This document shows, piece by piece, positions 54,316 through 63,247 of a DNA stretch of 64,000 nt; within the stretch, counting starts at the first letter, position 1, and each line of letters begins with the position of its first letter. A program made the position numbers and the translations under genes. The stretch spans positions 138,709,733 through 138,773,732 of the forward strand of contig CAMZMU010000052.1 of the NCBI GenBank assembly GCA_947311845.1. The letters are read 5' to 3'. Below the pieces are notes generated by a model. It did no database searches. It was not told where the DNA came from and saw only the letters and a list, made by a program, of their open reading frames with translations. Source of the stretch: Poa pratensis (lineage: Eukaryota > Streptophyta > Magnoliopsida > Poales > Poaceae).

Positions 54316-55991
54316 CGAGCCGTTACCCGGACGTGGCGGGACCCACCACCACGCCCGTTACTTCAGAGGAGATCGTGGGATCATGTCCGGCCGTGACGCT
54401 CCACGTGTCTCGGGCTTCGCAGGCTTCTTTGGGCCCACGACGATTCGCCTCCGCCTGAGGAGCTCCAGCGTGCCCATCGTGGGCCCGGGGGCTACTGTCG
54501 GCCCAGTGAAAACCAGGGTATCATGGGCCGGCCTGCCACAGCCCTCGAACGCTCCGCAGGAAATTCTACTAAGGACCAGGCTTTCAGCCTGACGAGCCTC
54601 GCGAGGCATTTTCCCTCGCGAGAGCTTCTTTGCTCGACTGAGCATTTCTGCTAAGGACCAGACGATCGGCTTGGGAGGCCTCGAGAGGAGCCTCTGCCTC
54701 GGGAAGGCCTCTCCTAGAAGATCTTCAGACCCTGGCGTGTCTCCACGCCACCCTCGGGAGGTTTTCCCTCGCGAGAAGTCAACGGCTATAAAACCTCAAC
54801 GAGGCTCAGGCCCTCGCGGTGTTCCTTCAAGTGGAAGCAAGCTCCTGCACCGCTGCAGAGCGCACATGGGCTCTGCGCCCGCCGCAGAGTGACGCGCGCG
54901 CCTGCGCGCGATGACGAAGACGCCGCAGTTGCCATTCTCGTGTATAAAGTGGTCAAAGGAGCTGCGGCAAGCAAAGCGGATTCCAAGACTTGCCAAATTG
55001 GTGATAAAGCGGCCGGCCGCCGCTACGCTCCAACTGCGACGTCACCGTGGGGCGCGCCCCAAAGCTCTGCAGCGCCAGCCCACCGTCCTGGTTGGACGGT
55101 GGCTTTTTCTGCCAAGACGACGTGCTCCCTGCCATGGACCGTCTATCAGAAACCGGCTGCCACCTAGGCGCGATCGACCCTTGTATCAGAAACCGGCTGC
55201 CACCTAGGCGCGGCCGTAAACTTTGTATCATCTCTGGTCGCCACCTAGGCGCGATCGACCCCATGTATCACCATGGATCGCCACCTACGCGCGATCCAAC
55301 CCTATGTATAACACTCGGTTGCCACCAAGGCGCGACCTTATGTGTCATCATAATCAAAGCTTATCATAGCTTAGCCTATCATAGCAATATCATTATGTTT
55401 CTTGGGGTCTTTGTTACCCTGAAACAGCCGATTTATTGGCAATTATCAAATTTACCTTAAGTTGGATTGCTACTCGCATTATGTGGCCAAAGTACTGGGG
55501 TGTGGCGTCAATCGAGCTTGATTGCCTATCATGGCCGCTCTCGACCCTGAACACACATGTTCCTAGGAAATACTGAGTCGCGCGAGTGCCCACTTAAGGA
55601 TTCAGATGGCCTAACTAGAGGTCGATGTACTACTTATAGTACGGCAACACCAATTACAAATTACTTGTATCTTAACAATAGTTTTATTCATGATATCAAG
55701 TTACAGGTGATGACCTTCAGAATTCCCTGAGAAGAATTGAGATGATTACCACGATACATCCTCTCAATCCTTGGGGGCTACATCATATTATCATCAAAAA
55801 TTTGAAGATGGATCGTCAAGTTCTGAAGCTATCAGGCTACTCTAACAAAGAAGCTCACGAAGTCAGATGATCTTCCAGGTGCGAGTTAAGGTTAATCCTG
55901 CACAATTATAAGTCGCGAAATAAGGAAAAGCGCGGCCTAAACATTCAAGATCAAGAAATACTATGAAGTTCAGGCCACGCTTGGGGGCTAA
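54316..55991 (+). other. Element C 3' untranslated region
   Basis: No gene is supported. The first part is rich in CTCGCGAG and CCTCG words; then follow 40-bp tandem repeats (55144-55345), AT-rich DNA, and a polypurine tract GCTTGGGGGCTAA at 55979-55991 directly before the 3' LTR. Confidence 0.7.
55144..55345 (+). repeat. About 40-bp tandem repeats in the 3' region of element C
   Basis: About five units start TATCA or similar at 55144, 55184, 55226, 55266 and near 55307. Each contains GCCACC(T/A)AGGCGCGA or a close variant. Units 1 and 2 are nearly identical and later ones drift. Tat/Ogre elements are known to carry such arrays before the 3' LTR. Confidence 0.85.
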
Positions 55992-57978
55992 TGTCGGGGG
56001 AATGATTAACCCGCGACTTAAGGCTGCGCTATCATTATTGGGCCACATGAAAGATGGGCCAATCTCGCGTTGCGACTCCATAAAGGAAAGTTCCAGAAGG
56101 TCGGTGCAAACTTGCCTTGGAAGATGATAACCCACAAGTATAGGGGATCGCGTGTAGCCTTTTCGATAAGTAAGAGTGTCGAACCCAACGAGGAGCTAAA
56201 GGTAGGATAAGTAATCTCTCAAGTTCTATCAACCACTGATACAACTCTACGCACACTAAACGTTTGCATTATCTAGGAAATAAAACTACGGTAGCAATAC
56301 AGGTATGAGAGATAGCTTTGCGAGATAATAAATGCAAGAAAGTAAATGTTAGTGCTGCAGCAATAAAATACACTAAGTAACCATATACTAATAGTACCAT
56401 GAGTGTGGAAAAGTGGTGGTAATTGTGGTGGCTTTGTCCAAGATTAATTAGTGAAGGTACTTGGTTCATTGTCTTCGATGCAGTTTTCTATGTGGGAGAG
56501 GCTAAATATACATGCACTCCACTACTTGGGATTACAAGTACTATATGATTGGATTGTTTAGCAAGCATCCGCAAATACTAACAATGCATTAAGGTTTCCC
56601 CAACCATAGCCTTAAGTTCAAGGTCCTCTTACTCCCATACGTGCAACTAATCGGTTCGCGTTCTCAGGTTTCTGTCACTCCGGCAGAACTTCCCCCGCTT
56701 CGTTACAAATACTACCAACCCTAGGGTGTTTGATCCATGCGCGCACAAATATAATGGACACCAAAGGACAGCACCATATAGACATACAACTCTAATGAAC
56801 CTCATGCATTCAATTAAGCAATCAAAAGACAAATAAACTACGGAAACATGATGTAAATCATAGGATAAATATTATAGCATCAAACACCATGTTTACATAG
56901 GACGGTACAGAGGTTTATGGGAGGATGAACCACTGAATATAAGGAGGAGATGGTGATGGAGATGGCGGTGAAGACGGCGGAGAGGGCAGCGAGGAGCGCA
57001 AGGCGGCGGCGGTGGCGCCGGCGGCGCGGGGAACTCCTTCCCCGCCGCCGGCATCATGAGGAAGCGCCGCCCCTTAGCCTCCCTCCTTCATGGCTTCTTG
57101 GGAGCCCTCCCCCATGGAGATGGGATCCATAGGGGAGGCAAAAACATGGCTTTTGGTGGCTGAAATTCGTGGGTGGAGGAGTCCTCCACGAATTAGGTTT
57201 CCTCCCTTTATATATCTTCTCGGATTTCCGTCACCCCCTTTTAGGGTTCCACCAAAACGGGCCTACAGGCCGCGTCCGAACTCCGATTGGGCTGATCTCG
57301 GGCTTAAAATCTTCGTATGGAAAATTGTGACAACTTTCGTAACAGCCAGGTCTCCATTTGACGTCATCTTCGAGGGTCAAACTGGCAAACTTCGTAAAAA
57401 GTTCTCAGACAGATTTCAGGAAAGTCCCAATTCGACTCCAACAAGGTTTCCTCTTATATTCTTGATAATTTCTACACATCAAAGAGTAAAACAAGAACAT
57501 TGTGTACTTTTGCAACTATTAGTAGGTTAGTCCAAATAAATAATAAACTTAATATAAAAACAAGTGCTAAAAGCATAAAAATGGCATGAAACAATCAAAA
57601 ATTATAGATACGTTTTGGACGTATCAGAAGACAAGAAAGATAATCAGGCTTCGTGTAGAAATCTTGTAACCTGACGAGCCTCTGTGTATATAAAGAGGAC
57701 TCGCAGGACTTAGAGCGGGTCAAGCTATCAAGCCCTAAACCCTAGCTCATACGGCGAGTACCAGATCGGATCGCCTCCATTGTAACACCTCGATTATCAT
57801 ATCAATACCAATCTAGGGTAGGCAGGAAGTAGGTCTTTTACCTCACATTGAGGGGGCCAAACTTGGGTAAATCTGTGTTGATCTTTGTTCCTGCGATCCC
57901 AAGCTCGGAGATGCTTGACTCGCGTAATCCCACACCTACGAAGTCATCTATGACACCTGACGTGACAAACCCACGACA
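55992..57978 (+). repeat. Element C 3' LTR (interrupted by solo LTR H)
   Basis: It starts TGTCGGGGGAATGATTAACC after the polypurine tract, ends CAAACCCACGACA, and is followed by the target duplication GCGGC (57979-57983). Subtracting solo LTR H and one GAAGA copy leaves 480 bp. Confidence 0.92.
56125..57626 (-). mobile_element. Solo LTR H (minus strand, related to A-type LTRs)
   Basis: On the minus strand it starts TGATACGTCCAAAACGTATC and ends TATACTTGTGGGTTATCA; it is 1,502 bp long with a perfect GAAGA target duplication (56120-56124 and 57627-57631). The first 40 bases resemble the starts of A and G, the rest differs. A TATATAAA lies near 57210 on its strand. No gene. Confidence 0.92.
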
Positions 57979-57983
57979 GCGGC

Positions 57984-58252
57984 AGCGCCACCATCTGATG
58001 CCCTCCTCCTCCGGTGATGCCCGGCTTCTTCTGAGCCAGGCCGATGTGGAGGAGGTTATTCATGAGGTGGTGGTGCAGCACCTCCGGCGGATCTACCAGC
58101 AGAAACCCATCTGGAGGAGGAAGTGGCCGATCTGGAGGAGGAAGTGGCCGATCTGGAGGTGGTGGAGGATCTGTAGGTGGTGTCTGATCTGGAGAAGGAG
58201 GAGGAGGTGGATGTCGACGAAGGAGAAGGAGGAGGAGGTGATTGCGTCGTAG
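57984..58252 (+). pseudogene. Small CACTA cargo gene, 3' part
   Basis: It continues the frame that begins at 9054: residues RHHLMPSSSGDARLLLSQAD, then a helix-like EEVIHEVVVQHLRRIYQQ, then a Trp/Arg-rich repeat of IWRRKWP to the stop at 58250-58252. From about 58104 the alternative frame reads HLEEEVADLEEEVADLEVVE, a regular coiled-coil pattern that ends at a TAG, so a one-base shift may have changed the original C terminus. Product not recognised. Confidence 0.55.
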
Positions 58253-58489
58253 CACGCTGGTAGCATCCCAGCGCATCTGGCAGAGGCCTGCACCTCCTCT
58301 CCCGCCGGGTGAAAGGTATAAATCTTTCTGTGACCGGCTGTGATGCCGATGAACTAGGTTCTACGTATGAGCATTTCATCACATAAAAAAATTCCTAGTG
58401 CAAATTCACACATACATGTTCTGATAATTACAAACACTTATTGATAAAGCACCAACTGTACAAACTAGTTAAACACCCACATCCAAAGC

Positions 58490-59161
58490 CTATTGCAATT
58501 CACCTAGGGCATTCTTGCACCTAGGGCAGAGCATTTCCTGCCATGTTGGACGTAGCCTGTCCTCCAAGGTTAGGATCTTGCGATACAACTCGTAGGTCAC
58601 GTACCCATCTATTGCTGCGTAGTCGAGGTTAACTTTGTGCAGCGGCATCCACTCCCAAAAATCATGCTGGTTGGATGGGAACTCCTTCTTCATGTTGGCG
58701 TATGATTTGTCGATGAGGTCTGCCGCTAGATCACCCATTCCGTCCCTCTCGTCTCCACCCTTGATTTTGTATACGAGTTGGATGTCCACATAGTACTCCG
58801 GTGGAATGTGGAAGCCGGCAGAAGAAAGCACCTTGCTGTCGTTGGTGATGTCCACGCTTGCAAAGGTGATATTCTTGCGTTCAAAGAATTTGCCCAACTC
58901 TGGACAATTCTTCTTGGACTTGCACCAGTGGAACACGAGGACATGCTGGCACATGGCGAGTTGCAGGACAGACATGTGCCGACGATTACGGGTGTACTCG
59001 ATGTCAAGGTCGATGAACCGATGCTTCTCCTCTGCTAGCCATTCCTCGTACTTGTTGAGGATCCGCTCCACGGTATGCTCCTCGTTCGTGTACACCACCT
59101 CCAAAACGGTGCCGTGGGTACGGACGGTAGTTGTCTCTGTTGTTCTGTTGCGGTCGTCCAT
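58490..59161 (-). CDS. WRN-type 3'-5' exonuclease domain protein (CACTA cargo)
   Basis: An open frame of 223 residues starts MDDRNRTTETTTVRTHGTVL. It has the three motifs of DEDDy exonucleases: Exo I RFIDLDIEYT (Asp53, Glu55), Exo II ASVDITNDSKVL (Asp108) and Exo III LDYAAIDGYVTYELY (Tyr181, Asp185). All expected catalytic residues are present. The overall order fits plant Werner-exonuclease-like proteins, which trim 3' ends of DNA or RNA; the C terminus has CPRCKNALGELQ, with a CxxC pair. There is no helicase. The gene points inward from the right end of the CACTA. A TATA-like TATAAAA lies about 160 bp upstream on the minus strand (near 59320-59326). The frame is intact, unlike most nearby genes. 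A captured host gene or a transposon-serving gene are both possible. Confidence 0.82.
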   Translation of the reverse strand: MDDRNRTTETTTVRTHGTVLEVVYTNEEHTVERILNKYEEWLAEEKHRFIDLDIEYTRNRRHMSVLQLAMCQHVLVFHWCKSKKNCPELGKFFERKNITFASVDITNDSKVLSSAGFHIPPEYYVDIQLVYKIKGGDERDGMGDLAADLIDKSYANMKKEFPSNQHDFWEWMPLHKVNLDYAAIDGYVTYELYRKILTLEDRLRPTWQEMLCPRCKNALGELQ

Positions 59162-59223
59162 GGCGGGTGGGGGATTGGGGTGGAACGAGGAAGAAGAGAA
59201 GGAAGGAATGCAAACTGTCTGCC

Positions 59224-59313
59224 ACCGAACAGAGCAGTTCCTGGATATTTGCCGTCGATCTTAGCAGTTTCTTGAAAATGGCAACCGAACAAAGCAGTTG
59301 CTGGAAAATAGCC
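59224..59313 (-). repeat. Three 30-bp repeats upstream of the exonuclease gene
   Basis: AGCAGTT recurs at 59233, 59263 and 59293, exactly 30 bp apart, within similar 30-bp units. On the minus strand one open frame through them encodes 10-residue repeats (VAIFQQLLCS, VAIFKKLLRS, TANIQELLCS). That frame has no ATG and is out of phase with the exonuclease. Confidence 0.8.
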
Positions 59314-59329
59314 ACCGGTTTTTTATATC

Positions 59330-59997
59330 CAGATGTATTTTGTACATTTTGCTAATCTTTTTTTTTTCTTTCACGCAGGAGTTTATTTCGGCAACACTGC
59401 ATAAAAGTACCAATGTACCATTCCGAGAACCAAAACCTTAAGGCAAGGAAATTTCGTGGATACTGGTCTCGGAGTGGGTACAGCGCTGACCGAGAGCTCA
59501 TAGAAGGTGAGCTCCAAGTCAAAGATGGAACGCTGGCTTAATTAAGCCAGCCTTCCATCTTGTTAGGTTAGTTGCTTATAGGTTTAGAGTTCATGATTGT
59601 AGTCAAAGTGTAATAGGTGATATTACATTATGCCAATGTGTGATAGATATGATTGTAGTCAAATTGTAAAAAATGGTGATATTATTGTATACCAATGTAA
59701 TGATGGCATTTATTCTATGTTATGAATTGAATAACGTTTTAGTGCATTGTGCAATCAGCCTTTCATGTATTATGGCATATAACCGAAATATGAGAAAAGC
59801 TCAGTGCAAACGGGTAGATGGAAAACTCTGTATCTGATGTAGGAAAACTAAAGCAACGGAGGTCTGCGCACAACCGTTGCCAAATGGAGACCTCATCGGA
59901 AACGGTTTTTGGCCTCCGTTACCGATGAATGCCTTCACATCAGTGACAGAGGCGGGGACACGGACCCTTTCTCCGTTGCCGAAGGGGTTTTTGGCCC
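59330..59997. other. Right subterminal region of the CACTA
   Basis: No gene is seen. AT-rich DNA to about 59840 is followed by a cluster of words related to those at the left end: AACCGTTGCC, GGAAACGG, CCTCCGTTACCG, CTCCGTTGCC. These are probably transposase-binding subterminal repeats. Confidence 0.6.
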
Positions 59998-60025
59998 GTT
60001 TCCAATGTGTCGTTCTGTACTAGTG
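59998..60025 (-). repeat. CACTA right terminal inverted repeat
   Basis: On the minus strand it begins CACTAGTACAGAACGACACA and matches the left end at 26 of 28 positions. It is followed by GTT (60026-60028), the second copy of the target duplication. Confidence 0.93.
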
Positions 60026-60782
60026 GTTCATGCCTCCGGTAATCTGGGAGAGTGACAGCAACTTCTAAGGTTGCGGATGTACTGTTGCCACTAGGGATAA
60101 CCTAACAATGCTATGTCCACGGTCATATGTATTGTTTACATTACGCACTTTACTTAATGCAATTATCCGTTGCTTGCAACTTAATACCAATGGGGACTCG
60201 GATGACAACTCGGCGGTGGATTATTAGTCATAGACGCTGTTGCATGACGGTCTATGTATTATGTCGTAATGCCCAATTAAATATCATAGTAATCATCATG
60301 TCATATATATGCTTTGTCATGCGCTCACTATTTGTCAATTGCCCAGCTGTAATTTGTTCACCCAACATGTTAGTTATCTTTTATGGAGAGACACCACTAG
60401 TGAACTGTGGAACTCGGTCCATTCCTTTACACTGATTAAACAACCACAAACTGCAAACTGTTCCTTTTTCATTCACTGCAATTTAATACTATTTTTTCAC
60501 ACCATACGTTTAATCGTTTGTTTTCAGCAAGCCGGTGAGATTGACAACCTCACTGTTTCGTTGGGACAAAGTAGTTTGATTGTGTTGTGTGCAGGTTCCA
60601 CGTCAGCGCCGGAATCCCTGGTGTTGCGCCGCATCATATTACGCTGTTGACAACCTTCAGAAACGCTGCTGCTCCTACTGGTTCGATTAAACCTTGGTTT
60701 CATTCTGAGGGAAAACTTGGTGCTGAACTGCATCATACCTTCCTCTTGGGGTCTCCCAACGAACGTGTGATTCACGCCATCA
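60026..60782 (+). repeat. LTR B, right part
   Basis: It continues the LTR broken at 7795. Typical words of a Triticeae-type LTR end are seen: GCAAGCCGGTGAGATTGACA, GGTTCCACGTCAGCGCCGGA, CTTCCTCTTGGGGTCTCCCA and the terminus TTCACGCCATCA. No gene; short frames carry no motif. Confidence 0.75.
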
Positions 60783-63247
60783 GGAACACTTCCCAAGGAA
60801 GAGGGACACACCAAAGTTCAAACTCCCTCATGAGCTTCGTCCACTATAAATATCAAGTAAGAAGCCTAGTTATATGGCTATAAAGAAAGCGCTTTACGGG
60901 AGGCAACCCGGTTGTTTTTATTTTTGATTTTCTTTGTGTCCTCTTGCTGTAACAAGAGATTTAGTTTTTAGTTTTGTTTCTGGAATTTTTAATAAAGTGC
61001 CAAATTTTACCTATTTTGGTTTGAAAAGTTGCTATTTGCGTTCGGAGATTTTATTCCAGCACGAATCTGTGCACGGTATGATTTTTAATTCCTATTCTAT
61101 ACCTCCGAATGAATTTTTGATATTTGAACTGTAGTTGCAACTTTTCATCCTCCGTAAGCATGAATTTTTGCATAATTTTTGACATATTTAAATAGGGTAG
61201 AAAAATACGTTTTGCTGCTGCTGTTTTTCTGGACAGATTCTGTCCCATTTTGTTTGATGCATTCTTTGAACTTTTAACTTGAATCTTTTTGATCCAATTG
61301 AGTTTATAAGTAGGCATACAACATTATATACTTTCTGGACATTCATCTGAATTTTTGTTTAAGTATTTTATGCAGCAAGTAATTCGTTTGTCTATAGCTA
61401 CTAATGTCACCCCACAGAAAAGAAATGGGAGAAACGGTGTTTTGAAGTTTTTTCACAGGGATTAGAGGAGATGCACCAAGAGCTATCCAAGGATGGTGAA
61501 GACCATAAGCTTGGGGATGTGAAGACAACCCCACTGGACCAACACACTCTCGGTTTGCACACGTCTAACTTCTGTTTTTCGATCAATGCACTTTATCGCA
61601 TAAACTTGGAGCGTCTTTTATTTGCTTTTTCTTGCGGTTTGATTTTTGTTTGTCTTGAGACCACCACTATCATTTATATATGAGAGAGCTACTGGAAATT
61701 TGGGTTGAATTAAGTTGGATGATATTAGAAAGATTGGGAAAGGGATGTTTGAGTTGATTCAAAAAGATACATATAGTTGCATGATTCATATGTTTTTAAT
61801 GAATATTAATTTGCAAGTGTTTTATCAAGAGCTATCTTTTATTAATGTTTTGATGCTGAATGTTACTTTACTTTGTTTAACATGGATTGGTTAGTTCTAT
61901 GGACACTTATGCATGCATTTAGATGGTCAACTTTCTCCCTCTTGCTAGCCCAAAAATTCCAACAAGCAAAAACTTGTTTTCCAACATCTTCAACCAAAGT
62001 TTTTCCAGTGAGTCCACTATATCTACGTATTAGCTTTATGCTATTCCGAGTATGTTTTTCATGTTATTTTGTATTATTTATACATCTGAATTAAAATGCT
62101 TATGTTATTGATTGTTATGGGAAAAGTTGGTTAAAAAGCTCTCACGAACTTGATGCACACTTTACTTTTATTGCACTTAATGAACATGAACCATTGTGAT
62201 TACAATTATGAAGTTGTGAGCTTGACAAGAGTCTTGGTTGGGAGTTAGCTCATATGTGCTGTCACATGGCAAGCTTTCAACGTGCTCTTAATTATATATT
62301 TAGTTGATATCATGTACTTTTGTCTATGGATGCCTAACATTGTGCGAAATAAATGTGGAAACTTGGTAAGTTTGAGGAGTAAGTATAAATGGCTAGAGAG
62401 ATGCCTGGGCCACTAATCCAAGCCATGCATCATTCATGGTGGAAATTTACTTACATGCTATGGTGAACCTTCAGTGATGCACCCCACAATAAAAAGCTAT
62501 ACCAATAGTAAATAAAAGTGGTGTTGAGACTGTTCATCTTGTTTGTTTGTCTTGTCATTTTGACATGGGCTTGTTCCATGTCCTGAGGCAAGAGGTACCC
62601 CAGTTGACGCTCTTGATGACGCTTTTATTACTTGCAATGACTTTAAAACTCGAATTTGCTTTGTGACCCGAGTTGAGTAGCCAGTAGGTGTAGGTACTCG
62701 TATTCACGGGGCATGAGACATTCAACCCATACTTTGTCAAGCACAATACTCATATTTGCTTTCACTTTAAACTTTAACCATTCAAGATGCTATGATAGGG
62801 GCAATGAGAGCTTGACACCAATGAATACCACATTGCAATCAGTAACTTAAGTTGAAGCATTTGGAAGTCAGATGAAACTTATTCATGTTTTACCTCTACT
62901 CATTTATATATCTTTCCAAAGTGTCCATCTTTTATATTCAGATTTCATAAGAGTACTCTATGACCATTATAGGATGTTTTTACTTTTCATTATGCATACA
63001 TTTGGTCCATGGTACTTTCTTCTATGTTACACTTTGTGAATTATAATTGAACATCCTTACATTGAATATGTGATATCACTTCATAATATATCTTGTATAT
63101 TGCTACTCCTTTGAAGAATGAATCATTTGACTCTATGTAGCAATAGTAATCATCTTTGATATCCATTGATAGTATTAAATTGCAAAGTCCATGTTGGTTT
63201 TATCACCTTCATACTCGAGGACGAGTATATGTTAAGCTTGGGGATGT
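60783..63247 (+). other. Non-coding internal region of a non-autonomous LTR element (I)
   Basis: After LTR B there is no primer-binding site, so the 5' internal part was deleted. GGGAGGCAACCCGG near 60899 and polypurine-like AAGCTTGGGGA copies at 61507-61517 and 63234-63244 match the organisation of element A. No gene is supported; the region is AT-rich with short chance frames. Confidence 0.65.
63234..63244 (+). other. Polypurine tract, element I
   Basis: AAGCTTGGGGA lies three bases before the LTR start at 63248, after the sequence CTCGAGGACGAG that is also found before the LTRs of element A. Confidence 0.7.

Larger units (their letters stand above)
9193..57978 (+). mobile_element. Element C: Tat-lineage Ty3/gypsy retrotransposon (outermost of the nest)
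   Basis: The LTRs are at 9193-9654 (cut short) and 55992-57978 (itself interrupted). The flanking target duplication is GCGGC (9188-9192 and 57979-57983). Removing solo LTR H and one copy of its target duplication gives a 480-bp 3' LTR; the left copy is 462 bp and lacks only the last 18 bp, because element D begins there. The internal region resumes at about 42484 with gag-protease-RT-RNase H-integrase on the + strand, followed by an antisense gene on the - strand (54197 to 48957), 3' tandem repeats and a polypurine tract. The second RNase H and the antisense gene are hallmarks of the Tat lineage. The primer-binding site and gag start are missing. Confidence 0.85.
7796..60025. mobile_element. 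CACTA (En/Spm-type) transposon carrying cargo genes and a nested retrotransposon cluster
   Basis: The ends are 28-bp inverted repeats starting CACTAGTACAGAACGACACA, differing at two positions, and are flanked by a perfect 3-bp target duplication GTT (7793-7795 and 60026-60028). Short subterminal words related to GGAAACGG, CCGTTTCC and CCGTTGCC recur near both ends. Without the nested insertions the element is only about 3.4 kb (7796-9192 plus 57984-60025). I see no CACTA transposase (TPase or TNP2 type), so it is non-autonomous as it stands. It carries a B3-domain gene, a small split gene and a WRN-type exonuclease gene. The terminal bases and 3-bp duplication are typical of CACTA elements. 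Confidence 0.9.

Noticed and set aside
55144..55345. CRISPR-like array
   Set aside because: The units are adjacent 40-bp direct repeats without unique spacers, in a plant retrotransposon.
56125..57626. MITE or foldback element in the LTR of C
   Set aside because: There are no terminal inverted repeats beyond TGATA/TATCA; length, TG...CA ends and a 5-bp target duplication fit a solo LTR.
57848..57983. N-terminal part of the open frame 57848-58252
   Set aside because: These bases are the end of the element C LTR; only the part from 57984 belongs to the cargo gene.
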